Shown: positions 7,110 through 16,562, counted from the first letter of the stretch. The stretch is DNA of 64,000 nucleotides from Gottfriedia endophytica (GCF_017814275.1 NZ_JAGIYQ010000001.1:405515-469514); one strand, 5' to 3'. The notes: generated by a model not told the origin, from the sequence alone. Numbers and translations are program-made.

Positions 7110-8456
7110 TTAAAATCTTGATGCAAAAGTATTTAACTCCCAATCACTTACATACCTAGAATACTTATCCCATTCTGTTCTTTTTATTTTTATAAATTCT
7201 TCCCAGATTGAACGGCCGATTGTTTGTGCCAAAACGGAATCCTCTGCCAAACAATCAATTGCTTCGTTTAAACTTCTTGGTACCCAATTTATGCCCCTTT
7301 CCTTCAACTGGAACTCGCTTGCTGTACTGACATCAAAATCAATAGGCTCTCCTGGATCAATTTGATTTTGTATGCCGCGAAGACCAGCTGCTACTAAGCA
7401 AGCGGCTAAAAGGTAAGGATTGCATGTTCCATCTGCCCCTCTAAATTCGAACCGTCTTGTTCTTCTTTTCTCAGGTATCCTTACTAACACGGAACGATTA
7501 CCTGAGCCATAGCAAATATGTGCTGGTGCCCACGATCCAGGCTGCATTCTTTTGTATGAATTGATGCTAGGAGCACCAATTGCTATTAAGGAGGACCCAT
7601 GCTTTAAAAGCCCTCCGATAAAATGATATGCCTTCTCGGACATATCCAAACCATATTGGTCTGACGTATCTTCAAACAAGTTTTCACCATACTCATCATA
7701 TAAGCTAATGTGGACATGTAGCCCGCTCCCTGCTAAATGATGAAACGGCTTAGGCATTAAGGTTCCAATCATCCCTTTATCTCTAGCAATTTGTTTGAAT
7801 AAATGCATGAATGTAACCTGATCATCAGCTGCTTTTAAAGCATTTGTATATTTTAAGTTAATTTCTAGCTGACCGGGACCGTATTCACTTGATATTTGCT
7901 CTGTTTCTACCCCCATTGACTCAAGGGAGTAGACAAAGTCTTGAATAAAATCCTCCTGTATATCTGCTCCTTCAATCGAAAAACAATGGCTTTTATCTGC
8001 TGTAACAAGTTGACCATCTTGTTCCTTTAATAAATATGCTTCTTGTTCAAAAGCCATAAACATTTTCCCACCAATTAGAGACTCCACTTCATTCAGAAGT
8101 CTCTTTAAAGCGTTTCTCGGACAGCCATGCCATGGGTCACCATTAATGTCTACCAGATCACATAGCATTCTTGCAGTATTTTTTCGATAAGGGAGAATTG
8201 AAAAGGTACTTGGATCAGGAACTGCGAAAAAGTCCCCATCATTCGGTCCATAAGTAGGGTTAGAGATATATTCATCAAAAACATCGAAGCTCATAATCGC
8301 TACACTAAAATTTACTCCTTGTTCCATTGCACTTTTTAATTGTGCAGGTCTAATTGTTCGACCTCTTGTTATTCCTGCATAATCCAAAAACTCAATTCGA
8401 ATGAATTCAATCTTTTCATTTTCTACAATCTCTAGTACTTTTTCAATTGTCATCAT
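7110..8456 (-). CDS. Glutamine synthetase-family ligase (gamma-glutamyl-amine synthetase / FluG C-domain type)
   Basis: A 448-residue protein of the GS catalytic fold. The beta-grasp domain covers about 10-105. The catalytic domain follows, with FEQEAYLL and GPGQLEINL (metal/substrate glutamates), AGSGLHVHIS (ATP/metal histidine), NSYKRMQPGSWAP and RRFEFRGADGTCNPY (ATP-binding arginines). Length and these motifs fit the PuuA/FluG/GlnA3-like group, which use ATP to join glutamate to an amine, rather than housekeeping GlnA. It is last in a four-gene operon, overlapping closely with an M20 amidohydrolase. I infer that it gamma-glutamylates an imported amine that the two hydrolases then process; the amine is unknown. 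The first of two tandem ATGs is best placed behind AGAGGGG. Confidence 0.8.
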   Translation of the reverse strand: MMTIEKVLEIVENEKIEFIRIEFLDYAGITRGRTIRPAQLKSAMEQGVNFSVAIMSFDVFDEYISNPTYGPNDGDFFAVPDPSTFSILPYRKNTARMLCDLVDINGDPWHGCPRNALKRLLNEVESLIGGKMFMAFEQEAYLLKEQDGQLVTADKSHCFSIEGADIQEDFIQDFVYSLESMGVETEQISSEYGPGQLEINLKYTNALKAADDQVTFMHLFKQIARDKGMIGTLMPKPFHHLAGSGLHVHISLYDEYGENLFEDTSDQYGLDMSEKAYHFIGGLLKHGSSLIAIGAPSINSYKRMQPGSWAPAHICYGSGNRSVLVRIPEKRRTRRFEFRGADGTCNPYLLAACLVAAGLRGIQNQIDPGEPIDFDVSTASEFQLKERGINWVPRSLNEAIDCLAEDSVLAQTIGRSIWEEFIKIKRTEWDKYSRYVSDWELNTFASRF

Positions 8457-8457
8457 C

Positions 8458-9639
8458 TTATTTCCCCTCTTCTTCTAATCTCTTAAGTACCGACAAAGTG
8501 AACACTTCAATACCGATTGCGATGATTCGTTCGTCAAATTGAAATTGTGGATGATGCAGATCGTAACATAATTCATTTTCTTTTTTGATCCCTAAGCGGA
8601 AATAAGTACTTGGAACACGCTCAGCAAATGCTCCAAAGTCATCTCCTCCCATGGAAGGCTCTTTTAACCTTACTAAAGCTTCATCTCCGTATAATTCCTT
8701 TACAGTTTCCTCCACCACTTTTGTTACTTTTTCATCATTAATGACAGCAGGATGTCCATCAGCGTACATCACATCCGCCTTCCCACCATAAGATTCAACC
8801 AAGTTCTGAACGAGTTGAATCATTCTTTCTTTGACCCTAATTCGATTATCTTTCACTAGGGAACGCAACGTCCCTTCCATAACCACTTCATCCGCTACGA
8901 CATTACTAGCTACCCCGCCGCTTATTTTGCCAATATGAATAATAATTGGATCAATAGGGTTATTTTCTTTCACAACTAGATGTGACAATGCTTGAATGAC
9001 ATGTGTGCTAATCGCAATCGCATCAATCGCTTGATGAGGCCTTGCACTGTGCCCGCTCTTCCCTTTTATCTTAATTTTGAACTGATCACAAGAAGCCGTA
9101 ATCGCTCCATCCTTAACACCAATCGTACCAAATGGAATGTGAGGCCAAAGATGAAGCGCTAACATTTCATTCACTTTCGGGTTGTCAAGAACTCCTTGTT
9201 TTATCATTTGCTCGGCTGCACCATCTGCCTCTTCACCTGGCTGAAAAATACATCTTACCCTACCAGCAAATTGCTCTTTGAATCTATTTAACATATAAAC
9301 AGTTCCTAATAGAATCGTAGTATGGCCGTCGTGCCCACAAGCATGCATTACCCCTTCGTTTTTAGAACAAAAAGGTAATCCAGTATTCTCATGAATTGGT
9401 AGCGCATCAATGTCAGCTCGAATTCCAATATGCGCTCCATTTCCTTTTTCACCAACAATATCAACAATTAATCCTGTCTCACCTACTTGTTGATAGGAAA
9501 TGTCCCATGCTTCAAGAATAGAGCGTATATAATTAGAAGTTTCATATTCTGCAAATGAAAGCTCTGGATACTGATGAAGATGTCTACGAATATTGATTAG
9601 CTCTTCGAAAAGTTCACTACTTACTTTTACATTTTCCAT
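8458..9639 (-). CDS. M20-family amidohydrolase (N-acyl amino acid / hippurate hydrolase type)
   Basis: A roughly 393-residue metallo-amidohydrolase with HACGHDGHT (first metal site), PGEEADGA, the lid-domain segment ITASCDQFKIKIKGKSGHSARPHQ, and GGDDFG near the C terminus: all motifs of the M20D subfamily that cleaves N-acyl or aryl amino acids. The upstream ATG pair at 9657 overlaps the permease stop, but GGAGG lies 8 bases before the ATG at 9639, so that start is preferred. It lies between permease and ligase in the operon. In this setting a gamma-glutamyl or acyl amide is a likely substrate (inference). Confidence 0.82.
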   Translation of the reverse strand: MENVKVSSELFEELINIRRHLHQYPELSFAEYETSNYIRSILEAWDISYQQVGETGLIVDIVGEKGNGAHIGIRADIDALPIHENTGLPFCSKNEGVMHACGHDGHTTILLGTVYMLNRFKEQFAGRVRCIFQPGEEADGAAEQMIKQGVLDNPKVNEMLALHLWPHIPFGTIGVKDGAITASCDQFKIKIKGKSGHSARPHQAIDAIAISTHVIQALSHLVVKENNPIDPIIIHIGKISGGVASNVVADEVVMEGTLRSLVKDNRIRVKERMIQLVQNLVESYGGKADVMYADGHPAVINDEKVTKVVEETVKELYGDEALVRLKEPSMGGDDFGAFAERVPSTYFRLGIKKENELCYDLHHPQFQFDERIIAIGIEVFTLSVLKRLEEEGK

Positions 9640-9656
9640 ATTTGTCTCCTCCATCA

Positions 9657-10997
9657 TTACAAATTCAGTGATGTTTCCTTCACTTTAAAAACTCTTACTA
9701 AGATAAAGTTGTAAATAATACCAACAACAATCCAAGTAATCCCTACTACTAATGCCAAATGATTCATACCCATTAATACATACCCAATGACAATAAAACC
9801 GATTATTGGAAAGACTAAATGTTTTATGAACTGCTTCGATTTTTGACGAATCATATAGTGATTAATGACAGATACATGAAGTAAGAGAAATCCAGACAAA
9901 GCCCCAAAGTTTATAATGTTCGTTAATAGATCAATATGAGTTATGAAAGCTAAACCGACAATAAATGAAATGATGGCCACAAAAATGGTACTTATATAAG
10001 GAGTCTTAAATTTAGGATGAACTTTTGCCAAAATATGTGGTAGATTTCGGTCTCGTCCCATCGAAAAGAGAAGACGAGAAATTGCTGCCTGAGAGGCTAA
10101 CGCACTAGCTATACCCCAAGAAAATGCTGTAGCAAGAATTGTTAAGTTCTTTAACCAACTTCCTCCAGCAAGCTCAGCTATTTGATAAAAAGCAGTATCT
10201 AAGTTATCTAGCTTTAATCCTCTTCCAAGATCGCTAGCAATCCAAGTTTGAACAATAAACAAGGTCCCTACTACAAGAAGAGCACACACAGTGGCCTTTC
10301 CAACTAGTTTCCTTCCTCCCTTTACCTCTTCAGATAAAGTTGAGATGGCATCAAAACCTAAGAATGATAGAACTGCAATTGAAACCGCTCCCATTACTAG
10401 CTGCAAATTGAACTTACTAGAATCATAAAGTGGCTTGATTGTTAAACTAGAATGATTTACGCCTTTATTTAGCGCAATGAGCCCGGCAACTATAAAGGTA
10501 ATTAAAACGGCAAATTCCAAAACAAGAATAATTTTATTAGCTCTTGCGGTAAACTCAATCCCTCGAATATTAATCATGGTATTGAAAATGATAAAGAAAA
10601 CTAACCAAAACCATACTGGTAAGGCAGGAATAAAAGCAGTCAAGGAAACGGCACTTACCGCATAAGTTAAAGCCGGAATGAGAATATAATCTAGAAGAAT
10701 TGACCATCCTGCAATAAATCCAATATGTCGATTGAGCCCATGTTGAGCATACGCATAAACGGAGCCCGCAACCGGAAAAGCTTTGGACATTTGTGCATAA
10801 CTAAATGCAGTAAAAATCATACCGACCATACCAATAATGTAAGCTAAAGGAACCATCCCTTTCGAAGCATCGGAGATATAGCCATATACACCAAATGGAG
10901 CGATAGGAACTAAGAAAATCAATCCATAAATCAATAAATCCCAAAACGAAAGCGTTCTCTTTAATTCCTGCTTATATCCAAATTTTTCAACCGACAT
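9657..10997 (-). CDS. APC-superfamily amino acid/amine permease
   Basis: About 446 residues with roughly 12 hydrophobic segments. The N-terminal signature SFWDLLIYGLIFLVPIAPFGVYG, with following SYAQM and PVAGSVYAYA, is typical of APC-family amino acid or amine importers (YeeF/PuuP-like). A TTG precedes the ATG, but GGAGG is 7 bases from the ATG at 10997. Position between the amidohydrolase and M20 genes suggests it imports the substrate of the pathway. Substrate specificity cannot be read from the sequence. Confidence 0.85.
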   Translation of the reverse strand: MSVEKFGYKQELKRTLSFWDLLIYGLIFLVPIAPFGVYGYISDASKGMVPLAYIIGMVGMIFTAFSYAQMSKAFPVAGSVYAYAQHGLNRHIGFIAGWSILLDYILIPALTYAVSAVSLTAFIPALPVWFWLVFFIIFNTMINIRGIEFTARANKIILVLEFAVLITFIVAGLIALNKGVNHSSLTIKPLYDSSKFNLQLVMGAVSIAVLSFLGFDAISTLSEEVKGGRKLVGKATVCALLVVGTLFIVQTWIASDLGRGLKLDNLDTAFYQIAELAGGSWLKNLTILATAFSWGIASALASQAAISRLLFSMGRDRNLPHILAKVHPKFKTPYISTIFVAIISFIVGLAFITHIDLLTNIINFGALSGFLLLHVSVINHYMIRQKSKQFIKHLVFPIIGFIVIGYVLMGMNHLALVVGITWIVVGIIYNFILVRVFKVKETSLNL

Positions 10998-11031
10998 CAA
11001 ATGACCTCCTTTAATGATTTTCCAAATTTAT

Positions 11032-12186
11032 TTAAAGGTGTTTTCTGTACACATTTTCAAAATTTCGATAAAGAACCATTTCTCCAATGGCTTGTGCGGT
11101 TTCAGCATTCATATAATTTGCCTTAACCCAACCATTCAAAACTTTTTCAAAGCACTCTTTAAATAAATGAACTCCTATCCAATTCATTTCTGGAACTGTA
11201 AAAGCATCTGAACCATACATAACCTTATCGAAAGGCGCAAGCTCAAATACTTGTGACAATGTTCGCTCCACTCCATGTCCAACAAATGGATTTTGCAAAG
11301 AAATATCCATATAGACGTTAGGAAGTATACTAACTATAAATGCTGCCTCTTCAACCCATGGGTATCCACCATGCACTAGGTGAACCTTCGTATCTTGATA
11401 TTTTTTATCTCTTAACAGATCAAGTAGAAAACTCGGGCTTGCTTTCGGAAGAATAACTTCTCCATCACCGATTCCAGTATGTATGTGCATTACCTTTTCT
11501 ACATATGTGCACTCTTCCATAGCAATATGAAGACAATAATCTCGTAAACTTTTAACCCCGGCTCTAGTATTTTTTTTGAACTCTTCATATTCTTGCGATG
11601 CTTGACTTTCATTCATCGGACTAATCTCTAAACCACTTCGATATGCAATGATCGATTTTAATCCAACAATACAATCTTTCTTCAATGCATCAGATAGTTC
11701 TGCACGATATTTTTCCTTAAATTCTCCAAAACTTAAATTTTCCTCACTTAAACGAACCATTACTGGTTCAATTCGAAAGACTTCCCAAAGTCTGACTCCA
11801 GATAAGTCTGCATAATCTTCTTTCAGAAGCGGAGGCTGTGGGTAACCAAAATCAGCCACAATCCCAGTAATGTTTGCCTCTTGAAAAAGTTCACGAGTAA
11901 ACCCTTTAAAATCACTTGCTTTTGCATTTCGATGTTCTACAACTTCTTCTAAAGTTGGCTTACAAGAAAAATAGTTCGCTAACCGCTTAAGCAAAATTTG
12001 AACCCACATATTACTTCCTGGATACGGCTGATTTTTTGTCCATAAATAATTTTGTGGAATTTGATTTGGTATAACTGCTAATGATAATTTCTTTACATAT
12101 TCATCTGGCGTGTACGGTTGATTATTTGCTGAATAAGGGTGAGCATGAACATCAATCGACTGACAATCTTTTAAAGTAATCTTCAT
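11032..12186 (-). CDS. Amidohydrolase-2 family protein, FluG N-terminal-domain type
   Basis: About 384 residues forming a metal-dependent TIM-barrel amidohydrolase: IDVHAHPYS (HxH) at the N terminus, MHIHTGIGDG in the middle, HLVHGGYPW and YGSDAF (metal/catalytic Asp) toward the C terminus. Family members hydrolyse or decarboxylate ring or amide substrates. In fungal FluG this domain is fused to a GS-like domain; here the GS-like ligase is three genes downstream in the same operon. AAGGAGG is only one base from the first ATG (12192) but 7 from the second, so 12186 is chosen. It is the first gene of the operon, behind a sigma-54 promoter. Confidence 0.8.
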   Translation of the reverse strand: MKITLKDCQSIDVHAHPYSANNQPYTPDEYVKKLSLAVIPNQIPQNYLWTKNQPYPGSNMWVQILLKRLANYFSCKPTLEEVVEHRNAKASDFKGFTRELFQEANITGIVADFGYPQPPLLKEDYADLSGVRLWEVFRIEPVMVRLSEENLSFGEFKEKYRAELSDALKKDCIVGLKSIIAYRSGLEISPMNESQASQEYEEFKKNTRAGVKSLRDYCLHIAMEECTYVEKVMHIHTGIGDGEVILPKASPSFLLDLLRDKKYQDTKVHLVHGGYPWVEEAAFIVSILPNVYMDISLQNPFVGHGVERTLSQVFELAPFDKVMYGSDAFTVPEMNWIGVHLFKECFEKVLNGWVKANYMNAETAQAIGEMVLYRNFENVYRKHL

Positions 12187-12220
12187 TTTCATTCCTCCTT
12201 AACTCTTTGTAATGAAATAT

Positions 12221-12237
12221 TGCAAATTCCGTGCCAA
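12221..12237 (-). promoter_or_regulatory. Sigma-54 (-24/-12) promoter of the FluG-like operon
   Basis: Minus strand reads TTGGCAC, five bases, TTGCA: an exact match to the sigma-54 consensus TGGCAC-N5-TTGC. The -12 GC lies about 35 bases before the first start codon. The gene for a sigma-54 activator starts divergently 280 bp away, which strongly supports the call. Confidence 0.9.
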
Positions 12238-12298
12238 CTTTTTAAAATTTACAGAAAATTATAAAAATAGCCATTTCACTAAACTAGCATTTCAGCAC

Positions 12299-12314
12299 TA
12301 CTCTTTTAAGAGTA
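12299..12314. promoter_or_regulatory. Candidate upstream activator site
   Basis: TACTCTT and AAGAGTA are perfect 7-bp arms around TT, about 65 bp upstream of the -24 element and between the divergent genes, where the activator dimer would bind. The assignment is inference. Confidence 0.4.
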
Positions 12315-12499
12315 AATTTAGAGAAAAATATTTTGCGAATGAAAAAATTTTTTCCTAAAAATCTTTTTCACCTATTTATAAAATTTATCAGTAACCGTTT
12401 TCAAATCTGCATAATTGTGTTAATGTTTTGAAAAGACAGAAAATTTTCTTTCTAGTGACAAAAATACACTATTTTATTTTGCTTAAGGCAGGTGAACGT

Positions 12500-14260
12500 A
12501 TGACCGAATCTTCTCAACCATTACTAGCAGATGTCTGGAATCATTCTTTTGACTGTGTGATCGTTGTTAATGAAGAAGGAACAATCATCTCATTGAACCG
12601 GACAGCTGCCCGATTATTTTTAGGTAGCCCTTCTACACTAGTTGGTTCTTCTATTTATGAAGTAATCCCAACTGAGGATTTTAAAAAAAACCTCCAAAAA
12701 AAAGGAATAACTGGGATTTCGATTTCAATCGGAACAAAGCAACTTGTTGGGAATGTCCTCTTTTTGGAACCACCTGATTCTGCTGCAAAACATGTTTTAT
12801 TTTTTAAAGATATTTCACATGTCCAACAATTAAATGCTCAAATTCAGGAGTTAAATAAAACGAAACAGTTATTTGATTCAATCCTTGATATGCTCGAGGA
12901 AGGAATTTGTGTGATCGACAATCATGGAACCATCCTCTTTTATAATCGATCAGCCGGTGAACTAGATACGTTAGAGCCAGAGTCTGTTAGAGGAAATCGC
13001 GTGCAAGACATATGGAACGTAGATAATAATACAAGCACTCTTCTAACATCTCTAAGGACTGGACGTACCCTTAACCACAGAGAAACTCAGTTTACTACAA
13101 ATGGAAAAGCTGTTACCTCACTAATTAGAACGGTTCCTTTATTTCTTGACCAGCGCACTGTAGGTGCCATGGAAATTTCTAAAGATATTAGTGAACAAAA
13201 ACAGCTCACAAAAACAATTATGCAGCTCCAAAAACAAAATAAAGGAGAACCGCTCTCCTCCCTTCCAATTCAAAAAAACAATACAAGATTTCACTTTGAT
13301 CATATTATCTTTTCTAGTAGAGAAATGGCACACACGGTTGAACAAGCACGCCGATCTGCAAGATCTAAATCCAATATTCTAATTGTTGGGGAAACCGGGA
13401 CCGGGAAGGAACTTTTTGCTCAAAGTATCCATAATGAGAGTCCTAGAGAAAACAAACCATTTATCGCCCAAAATTGCGCTGCTCTCCCAGAATCCTTACT
13501 TGAAAGCTTGCTTTTTGGGACCACAGTAGGTAGTTTTACTGGTGCAGTTGATCGTTCAGGTTTATTCGAACAAGCAAACGGCGGAACTCTGTTGCTTGAT
13601 GAAATTAATTCAATGGGAACAAGTTTACAAGCAAAGCTTCTAAGGGTTTTACAAGAGCGAAAGGTACAACGATTAGGATCAACCAAAATATTAAATATTG
13701 ATGTAAGGGTTATTGCTACAATGAATGAGGAACCGCTAGAAGCAATTTCCAACGGTCGACTTCGAGAAGATTTGTATTATCGCTTAGGTGTGGTCAATCT
13801 TGTCATTCCTCCGCTACGAAATCGAAAGGAAGATATACGAATATTAACTGATTATTTTATTAAGAAGCATGCTAAACTCTTAGATGTATATGTTGATGGT
13901 CTAGAACCTGATATTTATCAATTTTTTATGAACTATCATTGGCCTGGAAACGTTCGTCAGCTTGAGCATGTCATCGAAGGCAGTTTAAACCTCATATATG
14001 ATGAAAGAACGATAGGCTATGATCATCTCCCACCGGTACTGAAAACAAAAATACGACATCAAGAAACAACTCTACAAACAGATGAAGCATCTTTTAACTA
14101 TTCAGGTAGCTTAACTGAACAAACTGAAAAGCTTGAACGAACCATGATTGAACAGGCAATGAAAAATACAAACGGAAACATCACAAAAGCAGGAGAACAG
14201 CTTGGGATCTCAAGACAAAATCTTAATTACAAACTGAAGAAGTATTCGATTTATGCTTAA
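12500..14260 (+). CDS. Sigma-54-dependent transcriptional activator with PAS domains
   Basis: About 586 residues: two PAS-like sensor domains (about 5-110 and 125-245), a short linker, an AAA+ domain (about 275-500) and a Fis-type HTH (about 550-586, NGNITKAGEQLGISRQNLNY). The AAA+ core has the Walker A GETGTGKE (about 297), Walker B GGTLLLDEI and GSFTGA, a variant of the sigma-54-contacting GAFTGA loop. An open frame extends 24 codons upstream, but AGGTGA six bases before the ATG at 12500 favours this start. There is no receiver domain, so it probably senses a ligand through PAS, as RocR-like regulators of amino acid catabolism do. It is divergent from the operon with the consensus sigma-54 promoter and is its obvious regulator. 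Confidence 0.9.
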   Translation: MTESSQPLLADVWNHSFDCVIVVNEEGTIISLNRTAARLFLGSPSTLVGSSIYEVIPTEDFKKNLQKKGITGISISIGTKQLVGNVLFLEPPDSAAKHVLFFKDISHVQQLNAQIQELNKTKQLFDSILDMLEEGICVIDNHGTILFYNRSAGELDTLEPESVRGNRVQDIWNVDNNTSTLLTSLRTGRTLNHRETQFTTNGKAVTSLIRTVPLFLDQRTVGAMEISKDISEQKQLTKTIMQLQKQNKGEPLSSLPIQKNNTRFHFDHIIFSSREMAHTVEQARRSARSKSNILIVGETGTGKELFAQSIHNESPRENKPFIAQNCAALPESLLESLLFGTTVGSFTGAVDRSGLFEQANGGTLLLDEINSMGTSLQAKLLRVLQERKVQRLGSTKILNIDVRVIATMNEEPLEAISNGRLREDLYYRLGVVNLVIPPLRNRKEDIRILTDYFIKKHAKLLDVYVDGLEPDIYQFFMNYHWPGNVRQLEHVIEGSLNLIYDERTIGYDHLPPVLKTKIRHQETTLQTDEASFNYSGSLTEQTEKLERTMIEQAMKNTNGNITKAGEQLGISRQNLNYKLKKYSIYA

Positions 14261-14301
14261 AAAGAGGAGTTATGATGAGCTACATATTAAAAATAAAAAT
14301 T

Positions 14302-14519
14302 AGGCTGTTTTCGTATACATTGTAGCTATTTTAGAATGCGTTAGTTGATTACAACTCCATGATGCTCCTTTTCCTTTGGGCGTGAGCTGAGCCTCCTCGT
14401 CGCTAACGCTCCTGCGGGGTCTCAGCCTTCCCGCTATTCCCACAGGAGTCTCGCACCTTCCATTGTAATCAACTTCTGTCTTTAAAGTTGCTAATCTCAA
14501 AAGCAACAATCTTTGAGCC
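14302..14519. repeat. Dispersed MITE-like element, copy 1
   Basis: About 218 bp. It starts AGGCTGTTTTCGTATACATTG and ends AGCAACAATCTTTGAGCC; the ends are imperfect inverted repeats. The core carries GTGAGCTGAGCCTCCTCGTC and GGGGTCTCAGCCTTCCCGC. A 73-codon minus-strand open frame inside it is shared in kind with copy 2 and is an artefact of the repeat. Confidence 0.85.
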
Positions 14520-14597
14520 AAAAATCAATACATTTTTATATAATGATTGCCGAAGTACCTCCTTTTATTAGTGAAAAGACCTCAAAGAACCATAAAT

Positions 14598-14696
14598 CAA
14601 ATGCAATGCAAAAACTCAAAGTTAAGGGCCTTTTCATATGACTTTGAGTATATACAAAATCACCAGTCATTCTATTCGAATGGCTGGATTTCTTTT
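14598..14696 (+). repeat. Direct repeat B: deleted gerE tail plus terminator
   Basis: Reads NAMQKLKVKG and then loses the last 16 codons of gerE; it continues with the same downstream sequence and hairpin as copy A. Homology starts at the same base (CAAATGCAATGC) in both copies. Confidence 0.7.
14662..14696 (+). terminator. gerE-type terminator, copy B
   Basis: CCAGTCATTC and GAATGGCTGG stem with a 6-base loop, followed by ATTTCTTTTA. Confidence 0.7.
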
Positions 14697-14841
14697 ATGC
14701 TCTAAGTCTACTAAAGTATTAGATTAATTTTATTGTTTATACTTGCAATTTACACACAAAAACGTAACAATATGTTCATGCTCCTATACAAATCAAAGTA
14801 ATGACGCAAAAATTGAAATCAAACTTAAATGAGGCGATGAT

Positions 14842-15633
14842 TTGAATCAACCAATCGGAGTAATTGATTCAGGTGTTGGTGGCCTAACAGTTGCTAAACA
14901 AATGATAAGACAATTACCAAAAGAACAAATTTTATACTTAGGTGATACTGCACGTTGTCCTTATGGTCCAAGACCGTATAACGAGATTCGTGACTTCACA
15001 TGGGAAATGACAAATTACTTATTAGAAAAAAATATAAAAATGCTTGTGATTGCGTGTAATACAGCAACTTCTGTCGTTTTAGAAGAGATGAGAAAAAAAC
15101 TATCAATTCCTGTGATTGGTGTAGTTCATCCAGGTGCACGTGCAGCCATTAAAATTTCGCAAAATGATCACATTGGTGTAATCGGAACTAATGCAACAAT
15201 TAATAGTCAAGCCTATACAAATGCACTAAAAAGAATTAATAACAATGTACAAGTTGAACCTTTAGCTTGTCCCGAGTTCGCTTCAATTGTAGAAAGCGGA
15301 GACTTTGAAAAAAAGGAAACAATCGAGATTGTATCTTCTACATTAGCTCCTCTTAAAGCTTCATCAATTGACACATTAATATTAGGTTGCACTCACTATC
15401 CATTGTTAAGTCCAATCATTCAACAAGTAATGGGTCCTGCTGTTCAACTAATTAGTTCTGGAGACGAAACGGCAAGAGAAGTAAGTGCCATTTTAGATCA
15501 AAATGACATGCAAAGTGATGCACTAAAAGTTAATCACACATTTTTAACAACTGGTGACACAGTTACATTTTCTAAGATTGCTTCTAAACTTTTCCAATCT
15601 CCAATTGAAAATGTTATGCAAATCAAACTTTGA
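14842..15633 (+). CDS. murI: Glutamate racemase
   Basis: A 263-residue cytosolic enzyme converting L- to D-glutamate for peptidoglycan. The two catalytic cysteines are visible in IACNTATS (about C72) and LGCTHYPL (about C184), with [12 protein letters not shown] at the N terminus and the substrate motif [10 protein letters not shown]. It starts with TTG, seven bases after GAGG. In B. subtilis racE lies close to gerE; here a gerE tail lies just upstream. A terminator follows immediately. Confidence 0.95.
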   Translation: MNQPIGVIDSGVGGLTVAKQMIRQLPKEQILYLGDTARCPYGPRPYNEIRDFTWEMTNYLLEKNIKMLVIACNTATSVVLEEMRKKLSIPVIGVVHPGARAAIKISQNDHIGVIGTNATINSQAYTNALKRINNNVQVEPLACPEFASIVESGDFEKKETIEIVSSTLAPLKASSIDTLILGCTHYPLLSPIIQQVMGPAVQLISSGDETAREVSAILDQNDMQSDALKVNHTFLTTGDTVTFSKIASKLFQSPIENVMQIKL

Positions 15634-15663
15634 AAGACTGCTAGTTTGCAGTCTTTATTTTTT
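15633..15663 (+). terminator. murI terminator
   Basis: AGACTGC and GCAGTCT stem with a 6-base loop, followed by TTATTTTTTT, overlapping the last base of the murI stop. Confidence 0.85.
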
Positions 15664-15887
15664 TATCGACAGTTATATGCTACTAAAATCCCCGTCCAAT
15701 GGGACCTTTAGGAATTGAAAAACTATCGTGGTATACTAAAATCAAGGAGTCAATTGAGTATCTCTATTCTAAAGGTACTATTAATTTCATTTGCCTTCTT
15801 TTCCAATTCTCATTAAAAATTTCTAACTGTCTATCTATTTACGTAGTTTCTAAACTAGTAATAGACTACAAAAAGAGGTGATATTCC

Positions 15888-16562
15888 ATGAGAGTTCTTT
15901 TAGTAGAGGATGATTTAAAATTAGGTAAATTCACTGAACATATGTTAAAAAATCAAGGACAATTTCAAGTGGAATGGTTAACCTCTGGCGAAGATGCTTA
16001 TAACCAAGCAATTTCAACAAGTTATGACGTTTTAATACTAGATTGGATGTTGCCTGACTTAAATGGTGTTTCAGTATGTCAAAGATTACGCAAGGATGGA
16101 TATAACGGAGCTATCTTAATGCTTACTGCAAAAGACTCCGTAGATGATCGGGTCAAAGGTCTTGAATCAGGAGCCGATGATTATTTAACTAAGCCATTTG
16201 AGTTTAGTGAACTGATTGCAAGAATTCGAGTGTTAGGAAGAAGAAATTTCGCTCCATTACAAGAAGATATTGTACAGATAAAAGATATAACGTTTAATCG
16301 GATAAGCTGCACTATGTCTCGAGGTGATGAGACAATCCAACTTACTCAACGAGAATTTCAATTGTTTGATTTATTAGTTCGTAATATTGGAATTACTTTA
16401 CCTAGAGAAGTTATTTTCGATCGAATTTGGGGAATTGATTCTGATACTTCTAGTAATAATGTAGATGCCTACATCAAAATGTTACGAAAAAAGATTGATT
16501 TACCAGACCAAAAATCCTATATTACGAGTGTTAGAGGAGTTGGTTATAAAATTGAAGCCTAA
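15888..16562 (+). CDS. OmpR/PhoB-family response regulator
   Basis: A 224-residue two-domain regulator. The receiver (about 1-115) has the acidic pair E7/D8-D9, the phospho-acceptor D52 in LILDWMLPD, and the conserved lysine in YLTKPFE. The C-terminal winged helix (about 125-222) ends with RGVGYKIEA. GAGGTGAT lies upstream of the ATG. The stop overlaps the start of the sensor kinase gene. Its regulon is unknown; neighbouring genes (racemase, mntH) give no firm clue, and mntH carries its own MntR box. Confidence 0.92.
   Translation: MRVLLVEDDLKLGKFTEHMLKNQGQFQVEWLTSGEDAYNQAISTSYDVLILDWMLPDLNGVSVCQRLRKDGYNGAILMLTAKDSVDDRVKGLESGADDYLTKPFEFSELIARIRVLGRRNFAPLQEDIVQIKDITFNRISCTMSRGDETIQLTQREFQLFDLLVRNIGITLPREVIFDRIWGIDSDTSSNNVDAYIKMLRKKIDLPDQKSYITSVRGVGYKIEA

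Larger units (their letters stand above)
14261..14841. other. Intergenic region between activator and murI
   Basis: Gene-free; holds MITE-like copy 1 (14302-14519), gerE-tail repeat B (14598-14696) and the murI leader. The murI ribosome site GAGG is at 14831-14834. Confidence 0.6.

Noticed and set aside
14300-14521. 73-codon minus-strand ORF (LKTEVDYNGR...)
   Set aside because: It lies entirely in the dispersed repeat and recurs in copy 2 with the same peptide; no ribosome site. It is a repeat artefact.
15699-15881. 60-codon plus-strand ORF before the response regulator
   Set aside because: No ribosome site, no conserved motif; probably the leader region of the two-component operon.
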